Below are positions 35,489 to 43,402 of a DNA stretch of 64,000 nucleotides, piece after piece. The notes below the pieces were generated by a model. The model saw only the letters and a list, made by a program, of their open reading frames with translations, searched no databases and had not been told where the DNA came from. The DNA comes from Actinomycetes bacterium (GTDB taxonomy: Bacteria; Actinomycetota; Thermoleophilia; RBG-16-64-13): positions 310,001 to 374,000 of the forward strand of contig JAGXFW010000016.1 of assembly GCA_024637035.1 (NCBI GenBank). Direction: 5' to 3'. The first letter of the stretch is position 1. Every line of letters begins with the position of its first letter. A program made the position numbers and the translations under genes.

Positions 35489-35570
35489 AATCCCAACCTT
35501 CTTCTCATTCCGGATCTTCGAGCAGCCCTCAGGGGCCTCCGACGACTGTATCCAGGCCCGACCGGCGGCC

Positions 35571-35605
35571 GACCCCGGGGGCCGTCGCGCCTCTCGCCCG
35601 GGGTC
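35571..35605 (-). repeat. 9-bp inverted repeat in the amidase-gene leader
   Basis: GACCCCGGG and CCCGGGGTC form a perfect 9-bp stem with a 17-base loop. If transcription starts from the TATAAT at 35615-35620, the stem sits at the very 5' end of the amidase transcript. It could be protective or regulatory. Confidence 0.4.
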
Positions 35606-35614
35606 GCACGCGCT

Positions 35615-35620
35615 ATTATA
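35615..35620 (-). promoter_or_regulatory. -10 box between amidase and capA genes
   Basis: On the minus strand this is a perfect TATAAT (-35 ACGGCA at 17 bases, weak). The same bases read TATTAT on the plus strand from 35614, so a bidirectional promoter for capA is also possible. Confidence 0.5.
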
Positions 35621-35676
35621 CCGGTCAGCGAAAGGATTGCCGTCTCCCCCCCTGATGCCTGAGGAGCTTCACTCAG

Positions 35677-36873
35677 ATGAGTCCATCACGCAGCTCGAGC
35701 CGCCGCCCGCATAGGTCGGACGTTCTGGTGATCGGCGTGTGGGTCGTCGCGATGGTCTTGGTTGCGGTGCTCGCAGCCGATGCACTGGGAAGCCGGCGCA
35801 CGACCGCTGCTCCCGCCACGACGAGCCTTACCGCGGTGGCGAGCGTGCAGCCGACTACCACGCAGACCGTCAGCCCCCCATCGACGACGGTCCCCGCGCC
35901 CACCAGCGTGCTGCCGCCACTCACACTGGCAGCGGGCGGCGACGTGCTGGGCGACCGCCAGGTTGGTGTGTACATGGACAAGCACGGGGGCGAAGCGCCA
36001 CTGGCAGAGGTGGCTCACCTTCTTTCCGACGCGCACGTGGCCTTCGTCAACCTGGAGTCACCCCTTTCCGACAAGGGCACCCGCAACACCGCCAAGGAGG
36101 TGACCTTCCGAGGGCGCGTCGCGCTGGTCGATGGTCTCGTGGCCGCCGGTGTCGACGTCGTGAGCTTGGCCAACAACCACGCCCTCGATTGGGGCGCGCC
36201 GGCTCTCCTCGATACGATCGATCGACTGACGGCCGCGGGCGTGGCCAACGCGGGGGCAGGAGCCGACCTGGCAGCCGCACGGGCCCCCGCGCTCCTCGAC
36301 ACCCCTGCGGGAACGGTCGCGGTGCTCGCCTATACCAGTATCCTGCCTGAGGGGTTCGCGGCGGGAGCCGAGCGCGCCGGAGTGAACCCCACCAGACCCG
36401 ATGAGGAACGGCTGCTCGCGGATGTGAGGTCGGCGGCCGAGGCGGCCGACTGGGTCGTCGTGAGCCTACATTGGGGCGTGGAATATGAGGGGTACGCGAA
36501 CGCTGCCCAACGGGAATTCGCCCATGCCCTCGTCGATGCCGGAGCCGATCTCGTCCTTGGTCATCATCCCCACGTCCTGCAGGGTTTCGAGCTCTACCGT
36601 GACAAGCTCATCGCCTACAGCCTCGGCGACTTCGTGTTCGACCACTACTCCCGAGCCACCGGAGAGGCCGTGGTGCTGCGTATTGAGATGACGCAGTCGG
36701 GTCCACCGACGTTCACACTGGTGCCGGTCTATCTCACAGATTCGTACGGTATCCCCTGGGTTGTCACGGGAGCGGAAGCGGATACGATCCTCGACCGTGT
36801 GGCCGGGTTCAGCGAGCGGCTGGGACTCCAGCTCGAGCGAGACGGAGACGTGTCCAGGTTCACTCCGCGCTGA
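35677..36873 (+). CDS. CapA-family metallophosphatase-fold protein, membrane-anchored
   Basis: A 398-residue protein. A basic N-terminus is followed by one membrane helix (about 18-38), then a threonine/proline-rich spacer and a CapA (PGA_cap) domain starting near LTLAAGGDVLGDRQVG. Metal-site motifs include NLESPLSD, LANNHALDWG, SLHWGVEY and GHHPHVLQG. Relatives are needed for poly-gamma-glutamate capsule synthesis, but stand-alone forms are common and their function is not settled. No capB or capC is present here. The gene overlaps the PP2C gene tail to tail by 14 bases. Confidence 0.9.
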   Translation: MSPSRSSSRRPHRSDVLVIGVWVVAMVLVAVLAADALGSRRTTAAPATTSLTAVASVQPTTTQTVSPPSTTVPAPTSVLPPLTLAAGGDVLGDRQVGVYMDKHGGEAPLAEVAHLLSDAHVAFVNLESPLSDKGTRNTAKEVTFRGRVALVDGLVAAGVDVVSLANNHALDWGAPALLDTIDRLTAAGVANAGAGADLAAARAPALLDTPAGTVAVLAYTSILPEGFAAGAERAGVNPTRPDEERLLADVRSAAEAADWVVVSLHWGVEYEGYANAAQREFAHALVDAGADLVLGHHPHVLQGFELYRDKLIAYSLGDFVFDHYSRATGEAVVLRIEMTQSGPPTFTLVPVYLTDSYGIPWVVTGAEADTILDRVAGFSERLGLQLERDGDVSRFTPR

Positions 36874-39046
36874 GGCGCGCGAGCATCACCACGACATCGT
36901 CGTCCAGGGTATCCCCCGCGAACGACCGCGCGCTCTCCACCAGCTTCTTCGCCGCCCCGCTCATCCGTCCGCCGGCCAGCGAGAGCAGCTCTTCGCCCAG
37001 TCTCGAAGTCCCGAACATCTCCCCGCCCCGGCGGGCCTCGAACAGCCCGTCGGTGAAGAGACAGATCATCTGCCCCGGCTCGAGCACCACGTAGCGGGTG
37101 TGGTACCGGGTATCCGCGTCGACTCCGAGCGGCAACCCGTGCAGACCCGGCAACTCCACGACGCGCTCCTCGGTCGCCAGGAGGGGGCTGGGATGGCCGG
37201 CAAGCGCACACCCGAGACGCCGCGTCTTCGGGTCGAGAGTGAGCAGCGCAAGAGTGACGAACGAGTCGGGCGGCAAGTCCGCGGCGATGGCCACGTTCAC
37301 AGCTCCCAACCACGGTCCGGGAGGCAGTCCCAGGGAGGCGTGTGCCTTCACGGCGTACCTCACAGTGCTCATCGTCGCGGCCGCCTGAAGCCCGTTCCCG
37401 CATACGTCCCCCACGAACAACGCCACTCCCCCTTTCGCCAGCGGGACCACGTCGTAGAAGTCGCCGCCGACGAGAGCGGCGTCAGTGGCGCTTTCGTAGA
37501 CGATGTCGACGGCAAGGCCGGCCACGCGCGGTATGCGAGGCAGCATCGCTCTCTGCAGGTACTCGGCCAGCTTGCGTTCTTGGTCCAACCTGCGAACGTT
37601 CTCCAAAGCCACCGATGCGTGAGCGGCGAGGGTCGTCATGGCGATCTCGTCATCCGCGCCAAAACCGAGGGGATCGGACGATCCAGCCAGTGCCAGGCAC
37701 GCGAGCAGATCACCCGACGAGGTGACAAGGGGCACGGCAAGGTAGCCACGAAAGCTCCCCTCCACTCCCGGGTTCTCTTGGGCGAACCTGACCACCCGTC
37801 GAGACTCCGCGGCCAGCTGGGCCACCTCCTTCAGGTCCAGCCCCGGGGCGGTGGTGGACCCGTGCGGCGCCTCGCGGAGCTCGGGTATGCTCAGGAACGC
37901 CTCGAGCCGCAGACCCTCGGAGCTCGGGCGGTAGAGCGAGCCGACCCCTCCCGTCGTGAGGCGGAGTGCGCCGGCAAGCACCTCGTCGAGCATCCGGCCG
38001 GTGTCGGTCTCGCTGTTCAGGATCACCGCCAAGCGGTTGAGGACCCTGAGTTGCTCCGACTTCGTCCGCTCGTTCTGGATCGCGACCTCGAGTCGATCGT
38101 GAGCGATCCGTAGCGCAGTGACGTCTCTGAGGAAGACGACGACCCCGGCGACACTACCTGCGGTGTCTCTGATGGGAGCACATTCGATCCGGAACCAGCG
38201 AACCGCCTCCTGGGAGGTCTCTTTGAACTCTTCGTCACTGATGATGTCTCCGAGCAGCGCTCTGGCTACCGGGCCCTGACGCCAGGTGATCGAAGCCCCC
38301 CGCTCGTCGGTCAGACGAAGGGCGTCCAGACGTTCTTCGAGCGTGTGCAGGAGGCCGGGGCCGGGATCAACGCCAAGGGCCTTGAAGGCAGACTCGTTGG
38401 CCAGCGTCACGTGCCACAGGCGATCTTGCACGAAGAGAGCCTCGGGTATGCTGGCGAGCAGCGCCGTCAGTTCTTCGGTTCGCACGGATTGCCGAACCGC
38501 ACGATCCCACAGGCGATCCGTCTCGACGGTAGACCCGTCACCCGGGTGCGCCTCGGCGAACCCAGCCCCGACGATGACCGCCAGCGAGGCGAAGAGCTGA
38601 GGAAGGCCCGGGCGCTTCAGCGGAGGATCTTCAGTCTTGACGCACAAGGCGAGCAATCCGATGCCGCCCCCCGGTCGCGGAAGCGGAACGAACCAAACAC
38701 CGACGATACCCATGTCACCCAGAGCATCGCTGAGCTGTTGCGCCCCGAGATCCTCCAGCGAGGGCACCCACACCGGCTCGACTCCCCGTGCGATGGAAGC
38801 GAGCGGACCGCTGTCACCTGAGGCCGAGACGCCCATGACACAAGACGAGACGTCCGAAGAGCAGTGCTCGACCACGAGCGTGCCCGCCGGTTCATCCTCG
38901 AGCATCACGAACACGGGATGCCCCGGGAACAGATGACCTACGGCATCGAGCACCCCCTGCCTCGAGCCCTGTGCCACGCCTGTCTCGCTGGTGCGTGTCG
39001 GCAGTGAGGGAATCTTGTCCACCTCCCATGGCGAGCGCCATGCCAT
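36860..39046 (-). CDS. GAF-PAS-GAF-PP2C serine phosphatase (SpoIIE/RsbU-like)
   Basis: A 728-residue signalling protein. Order seen: a GAF-like domain (about 30-165), a PAS domain (about 195-310, with WFRIECAPIRDTAGSVAGVV), a second GAF domain (about 330-490), then a SpoIIE-type PP2C phosphatase (about 510-728). The PP2C metal motifs are GGDFYDVV, VGDVCGNG, LFTDGLFEA and DDDVVVMLARL. Such proteins dephosphorylate anti-anti-sigma (STAS) proteins in partner-switching pathways. No STAS or RsbW-like kinase gene lies in the window, so the target is unknown. The ATG at 39046 has only a weak ribosome site. The gap to the next gene (39047-39180) shows nothing further. Confidence 0.9.
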   Translation of the reverse strand: MAWRSPWEVDKIPSLPTRTSETGVAQGSRQGVLDAVGHLFPGHPVFVMLEDEPAGTLVVEHCSSDVSSCVMGVSASGDSGPLASIARGVEPVWVPSLEDLGAQQLSDALGDMGIVGVWFVPLPRPGGGIGLLALCVKTEDPPLKRPGLPQLFASLAVIVGAGFAEAHPGDGSTVETDRLWDRAVRQSVRTEELTALLASIPEALFVQDRLWHVTLANESAFKALGVDPGPGLLHTLEERLDALRLTDERGASITWRQGPVARALLGDIISDEEFKETSQEAVRWFRIECAPIRDTAGSVAGVVVFLRDVTALRIAHDRLEVAIQNERTKSEQLRVLNRLAVILNSETDTGRMLDEVLAGALRLTTGGVGSLYRPSSEGLRLEAFLSIPELREAPHGSTTAPGLDLKEVAQLAAESRRVVRFAQENPGVEGSFRGYLAVPLVTSSGDLLACLALAGSSDPLGFGADDEIAMTTLAAHASVALENVRRLDQERKLAEYLQRAMLPRIPRVAGLAVDIVYESATDAALVGGDFYDVVPLAKGGVALFVGDVCGNGLQAAATMSTVRYAVKAHASLGLPPGPWLGAVNVAIAADLPPDSFVTLALLTLDPKTRRLGCALAGHPSPLLATEERVVELPGLHGLPLGVDADTRYHTRYVVLEPGQMICLFTDGLFEARRGGEMFGTSRLGEELLSLAGGRMSGAAKKLVESARSFAGDTLDDDVVVMLARLSAE

Positions 39047-39180
39047 CCTGCTGCGCTTCGAACCTACTGTGTCCGCAAGCCCGCCTATCGAGAGTCTACA
39101 CTAGCGGAATCGGGCCGGGAACAGCGCTTCCTTCGACATGCACCGGGGTGGTGCGAGGATCGGTTCGTCCCCCTCCGCCG

Positions 39181-40581
39181 CTACTCCCCCGGCAGGCCCG
39201 GCTCGGTGAGCGGAAGCGCGTCCAGCAGGCGGTCAAGAGTAGCTTCATCGAAGCCGCCCATGCGCAGGGCTGCTTCCTTCACGCTCACGCCCTCGGCCAC
39301 CGCCCGTTTCGCGACCTCGGCCGCCCGTTCGTAGCCGAAGGTGGGCGCGAGCGCCGTAGCCAGCGCGCTGTTCTTCGCAAGAACCGCGGCCAGCCTCATG
39401 GAGGACGACGTGATCCCCCGAACGCACTTGTCGGCGAACACACGGGCGGCGTTCCCCAGGATGGTGAGCGAATCGGGGAGCAGGTCCGCCGAGACCGGTC
39501 CGAACACGTTCAGGTCCACTTGCCCGTGCATGCCCGCCAAGGAGACCGCCAGGTCGTTCCCCATCACCTTGAATGCGACCATGTCGAGCATCTCGGCCAT
39601 CACCGGGTTGACCTTGCCCGGCATGATCGAAGAACCAGGCTGAACGGCCGGTAGGACGATGTCGCCGAAGCCGGCCTCAGGACCAGAGCTGAGCAGGCGC
39701 AGGTCGTTGGCTATCTTGGCGAGCTCCACTGCCAGCCCGCGCAGCGCGCCCGAGAACCTCACGAAGTCGTCGTGGCTTTGGGTCACCTGGAAGTAGTCGA
39801 CGGGGGGCCGCACCTCCCACCCTGTCAGGTGTCGCAGAACCTCGATGACCTCACCGCGATATGCCGGATCGGAGTTGACGCCCGTCCCGACGGCGGTCGC
39901 ACCTAGGTTCGTCGCCAGCAGGTAGTCGGCTGCCACGTCGATCGCGTCGATCGCCTTCCGCACGCTGACGCGGTATGCCCCGAACTCCTGGCCCAGACGG
40001 ATGGGCACCGCGTCCTGCAGGTGCGTGCGGCCGGACTTCACCACGGCGCCGAACTCCCGCTCCTTGTCGCCCAGGGCCTCTGCCAGCTCTTCGAGGGCGG
40101 CGCGGGCCCGCAGCCACCCGCGTAGCACCGCGAGGCGGACCATGGCCGGCACCGAGTCGTTGGACGACATCGACATGTTCACGTGATCGTTCGGATGGAC
40201 CGGGGAGTAGGTTCCGCGAGCGCCGCCCAGCAGTTCGTTCGCCCGATTGGCAAGCACTTCGTTCGCGTTCATGTTGTGAGAGGTGCCGGCTCCAGCCTGG
40301 AGCCGATCGACCACGAACTGATCGAGCCACCGACCCTCGACGAGGATCTCATCCGCTGCGGACACGATCGCCGTGCCGAGAGATTCCTCGAGGCGCCCCG
40401 TGCGCATGTTCGCCAGAGCAGCCGCCTTCTTCACCAACACCGTAGCCCACACGAAGTCCGGGTGAGGGCCGCGCCCGCTGATGGGGAAGTTGTCGACGGC
40501 GCGTTGGGTCTGCGCGCCGAACAGCGCTGTCTCCGGCACTGCTACCTCACCCAGACTGTCCTTCTCGATGCGATGTGACAC
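39181..40581 (-). CDS. Fumarase/aspartase-superfamily lyase (class II fumarate hydratase or aspartate ammonia-lyase)
   Basis: A 466-residue enzyme. The SS-loop signature GSSIMPGKVNP is present, along with LQAGAGTSHNMNANEVLANRA and HPNDHVNMSMSSNDSVP. The signature loop and the GAQTQRAVDNFPISG start fit both class II fumarase and aspartase; the segments QAGAGTS and GQVDLNVFGPV lean towards aspartase, so no symbol is assigned. Either would make or use fumarate. The start is GTG at 40581, with GAGGAGG five bases upstream; an ATG seven codons earlier lacks such a site. Follows the GNAT gene by 42 bases. Confidence 0.88.
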   Translation of the reverse strand: MSHRIEKDSLGEVAVPETALFGAQTQRAVDNFPISGRGPHPDFVWATVLVKKAAALANMRTGRLEESLGTAIVSAADEILVEGRWLDQFVVDRLQAGAGTSHNMNANEVLANRANELLGGARGTYSPVHPNDHVNMSMSSNDSVPAMVRLAVLRGWLRARAALEELAEALGDKEREFGAVVKSGRTHLQDAVPIRLGQEFGAYRVSVRKAIDAIDVAADYLLATNLGATAVGTGVNSDPAYRGEVIEVLRHLTGWEVRPPVDYFQVTQSHDDFVRFSGALRGLAVELAKIANDLRLLSSGPEAGFGDIVLPAVQPGSSIMPGKVNPVMAEMLDMVAFKVMGNDLAVSLAGMHGQVDLNVFGPVSADLLPDSLTILGNAARVFADKCVRGITSSSMRLAAVLAKNSALATALAPTFGYERAAEVAKRAVAEGVSVKEAALRMGGFDEATLDRLLDALPLTEPGLPGE

Positions 40582-40623
40582 GCCGTCCTCCTCGTCCCGC
40601 ATTCGGGTGCCCCAATGGCGGCC

Positions 40624-41661
40624 CTAGAAGTAGTCGGGCCTGAACATATACCCGAGGCCCGAAGTGCCACTCACGCGGCCGGCTGATCCCACGGTCGGGG
40701 AGTCGGCCTGATCCCCCGTGGGGCGCGCTCCGAACGCTGCCGGCTCGGTCATCGTGGGGCGGACCAACAACGTCTCGTACCAGGACTCTCTGAGGACGAG
40801 GCCCGACGGTTCCGCCACCCCGGGATGCAGGTGGAGGACCACGCGCAAGCAACCCGAATCACGAGCCCGCTGAAGCCCGGACCGGAGAAGGTCCCCAAGG
40901 ACATCCTCGGCCCCCGAACGGCACACCGCCTCCAACACCGTGTATATGTCGCCGTCGCTCCGACTTCGCACGTACGCGTGCACGTCGTCCGAATCGACCA
41001 CGAAGTCCCACGGGTCGGGGTCATCGGAGTGCAGGTCTTCGACGAACCGGCTGTGGTCGAGGTGGTAGAGCCAGTAGTCGACGTCGCGCGCGACCGCCAG
41101 CGGATAGCGGCATGCTGCCGAGGTATACGCAGCCGCCACCGACTCGAGGTCGTCGAACCTGAACGGACGCCCCGGGACGGATTCCCGGCCGATCTCATCG
41201 GGCAGCGCTCCGCGATAGAACGGCATGGGCATGACGAAGAACCCTCGTGACCGGTAGTAGGAGGTGCCGATCTCCGAGAAGAGGGCGGTCCCCGCCAGCC
41301 CCGTGTCCGCGGCCCACCGATACACCCATTCCAGCAGCGCCCCGGCGTAACCGTTGCGCCGATACCTCGCGGGCGTCACCAGGGAATCGAGGCAGGCCAC
41401 CTCCGCCACCGACAGGGCCACCTCCGCGGTCCCCACGACACGATCAGTACGCGCTTGCGGCCAGTAGAAGGGCGTGCGAACGACGAACACCGACGAGACC
41501 ATCTCGCCTGCGTCTCTCACGACGAAGCAGCCGGTGCGGCCCTCGGCCCAGCCGGTGCGCCACCGCAGAGCCAAGAACCCCTCCAGAGTCTCGAACGCCC
41601 TGCGCTCGGCCAGCGCCGCCTCGATCGTCGTGGCCGGCCCGATGTCCATACCGACGGCCAT
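40624..41661 (-). CDS. GNAT-family N-acetyltransferase (Eis-like)
   Basis: A 345-residue protein with an N-terminal GNAT domain: the acetyl-CoA motif appears as LVTPARYRRNGYAGALLEW, and FSEIGTSYYRSRGF follows. A long second half (about 165-345) resembles the second GNAT-like and SCP2-like parts of Eis-type acetyltransferases, though the match is loose. The substrate is unknown. The ATG at 41661 overlaps the methyltransferase stop by one base (TGATG), a coupled start; a longer frame extending to 41889 lies within that methyltransferase gene and is rejected. Confidence 0.82.
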   Translation of the reverse strand: MAVGMDIGPATTIEAALAERRAFETLEGFLALRWRTGWAEGRTGCFVVRDAGEMVSSVFVVRTPFYWPQARTDRVVGTAEVALSVAEVACLDSLVTPARYRRNGYAGALLEWVYRWAADTGLAGTALFSEIGTSYYRSRGFFVMPMPFYRGALPDEIGRESVPGRPFRFDDLESVAAAYTSAACRYPLAVARDVDYWLYHLDHSRFVEDLHSDDPDPWDFVVDSDDVHAYVRSRSDGDIYTVLEAVCRSGAEDVLGDLLRSGLQRARDSGCLRVVLHLHPGVAEPSGLVLRESWYETLLVRPTMTEPAAFGARPTGDQADSPTVGSAGRVSGTSGLGYMFRPDYF

Positions 41662-42908
41662 CAGGCTGTAGATCGCTCTCGCACCTGGAGCATGACTTTG
41701 AACATGCCGCCCAGGCCGTCCTCGTCGAGCAGCGCCGCCAGAGGGGCCCCGTCGATATCCGCCTGAAGCGAGTACGCGCCGGTTCCTTCTGGAGAGACAC
41801 CGTTGGCGAGTGCGCCCGCCGGAGCTTCCTCTCCAGCGGCGACAAGGAATCTTGCCAACGGTACGAACAACATACATTCCAACCCGCACGCCTCGCCATG
41901 AAGGGCCATTGCCCTGAAGTCGACGTCGGCAGTGAGATCTTGGCGACCCACCGCGCGGTACGGGTCGCGTGTGACCCGGTGCCGGTGGTAGCCGCGAAGA
42001 GTTCGAGCATGGAGGATCGGGGCGCCGGCGGCCCAGCCCGCGGCGAGCGCCCCGGCGACCTCCTCGTGAGGCGTCCCGGCGAACGGCCCGGCGAGCCAGT
42101 CGCCGTAGTCTATGGTCATCACGATGGATTCCTCAAACCAGCCACTCCACCGATCGAGTAGCGAGCGCACTGCGGGTCGCAGTTCGATAAGGCCGTCGCG
42201 GGTGAAAGCACGCGCCGCATCGATGTCGTCGCCCGCCATGAGGAACCGCAGTTCGGCGGCCGCTTCTTCACTCAACGGATCCCATGATTCCTCGCACCGC
42301 GCGGTGCCGTCGGCGCCTCTGACCACGGACACCCATGCTTCCGAAGGATGCGCCCCACGCACGTCGACCAAGTGCACCGGCAAGGCGTCGATGAGCTCGT
42401 TGCTGATCACGATGCCTGTCGCGGATCGTTCGGCGGCGAAACCACCCCCCTCGGGATCTGGGCCGCCCGGTCCGGCCACGCGCACGTTCCAACCAGCGCG
42501 AGCGAATGGCGCAAGCTCCTCCGCCTGCTTGGCACGCAGGCCTTCAGCCACGTCGAGCACCACGTACGAGACCCGCTCTCGAAGATCCGGCCTCGTACGT
42601 TGCCAGTGATCGAGCACGCCGGCCGCCAGATCACCCTCACCGCCGCCCACCTCGACGACGAAAACCTGGCCCTCGGCGACCGCATCGACGAGACTCGCGA
42701 CCGTGACAGCGACCGCGCGGTTGAAGCCGGGCGCGAGCCTTGGAGCCGTGGAGAAGTCGCCGCTTTCCCCGAGCACGCGGTCGCTCCGCGAGTAGTAACC
42801 CACCTCCGGGTGCGTGAGCGCCAGCTCCATGAAGCGGGCGAAGGGCACCCGGCCGCCTTCCTCCTCGATGACCCGCGCGAGTTGAGGGGGGAGGTCAGCC
42901 ATCCCCAT
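41661..42908 (-). CDS. MidA/NDUFAF7-type SAM-dependent methyltransferase
   Basis: A 415-residue methyltransferase of the DUF185 family. It begins with RVPFARFMELALTHPEVGYYS, typical for the family, and the SAM motif VVEVGGGEGDLAAG is clear; SNELIDALPVHLV is the other family signature. The eukaryotic homologue methylates an arginine in respiratory complex I; bacterial targets are mostly unknown. Start is ATG at 42908 or ATG at 42902, two codons in. It overlaps the GyrI-like gene by 14 bases and feeds into the GNAT gene. Confidence 0.9.
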   Translation of the reverse strand: MGMADLPPQLARVIEEEGGRVPFARFMELALTHPEVGYYSRSDRVLGESGDFSTAPRLAPGFNRAVAVTVASLVDAVAEGQVFVVEVGGGEGDLAAGVLDHWQRTRPDLRERVSYVVLDVAEGLRAKQAEELAPFARAGWNVRVAGPGGPDPEGGGFAAERSATGIVISNELIDALPVHLVDVRGAHPSEAWVSVVRGADGTARCEESWDPLSEEAAAELRFLMAGDDIDAARAFTRDGLIELRPAVRSLLDRWSGWFEESIVMTIDYGDWLAGPFAGTPHEEVAGALAAGWAAGAPILHARTLRGYHRHRVTRDPYRAVGRQDLTADVDFRAMALHGEACGLECMLFVPLARFLVAAGEEAPAGALANGVSPEGTGAYSLQADIDGAPLAALLDEDGLGGMFKVMLQVRERSTA

Positions 42909-43383
42909 ACGGAGCCTCGGGGCTGAGCACGGGCACCTGCACCTCTACGACCCACTCCCCGGGCCGACCTTCCGGAGCATTGTGATAGATCTGCCGGTGA
43001 CAGAGCGTGGACCGCTCGAGCCCCTGGTCGTCCGCCCACTCCAGAGCGGCGACCAAGGCCTCGCCGACTCCATCGGGGAATCCTCTATGCGTCAAGCTGA
43101 CCACCTGCTCCGCCTCCACGACGCGGAGCGTGATGCGGTCATCATCCGACTCCGGGAGACGTGTGCCTTGCGGCACGGGCAACCACGCCTCGGCGTCCAA
43201 GGTCGTATCGGGATCGAGTGAGTCGAAATAGACCCCCACCAGGGGGCCCCACTGCCCCACGTGATAGACGTCGGCCCATGACACCACCTGGTCGAACGCG
43301 ACTCCCGCGCCACGAGCGGGACCCGAGTAGGAGCACACCGCCACCGTGGTCCGCACCGTCGTCACCAGAGCGCAGTCGTTCAT
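42895..43383 (-). CDS. GyrI-like/effector-binding domain protein
   Basis: A 162-residue protein consisting of one small-molecule-binding domain like that of GyrI and the AraC/BmrR effector domain. The segments FDQVVSWADVYHVGQWGPLVGVYFDS and AEAWLPVP fit this fold, and the C-terminal EWVVEVQVPV is the typical last strand. There is no DNA-binding domain. The role is unknown; relatives bind drugs or DNA gyrase. The gene lies 20 bases after the acyl-CoA ligase gene stop and overlaps the methyltransferase gene. Confidence 0.75.
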   Translation of the reverse strand: MNDCALVTTVRTTVAVCSYSGPARGAGVAFDQVVSWADVYHVGQWGPLVGVYFDSLDPDTTLDAEAWLPVPQGTRLPESDDDRITLRVVEAEQVVSLTHRGFPDGVGEALVAALEWADDQGLERSTLCHRQIYHNAPEGRPGEWVVEVQVPVLSPEAPYGDG

Positions 43384-43402
43384 CGAGCGCCCACCGTAGC
43401 GT

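Noticed and set aside
41662-41889. N-terminal extension of the GNAT protein
   Set aside because: The extension is antagonistic in composition, fully inside the methyltransferase gene, and the ATG at 41661 is coupled to that gene's stop.
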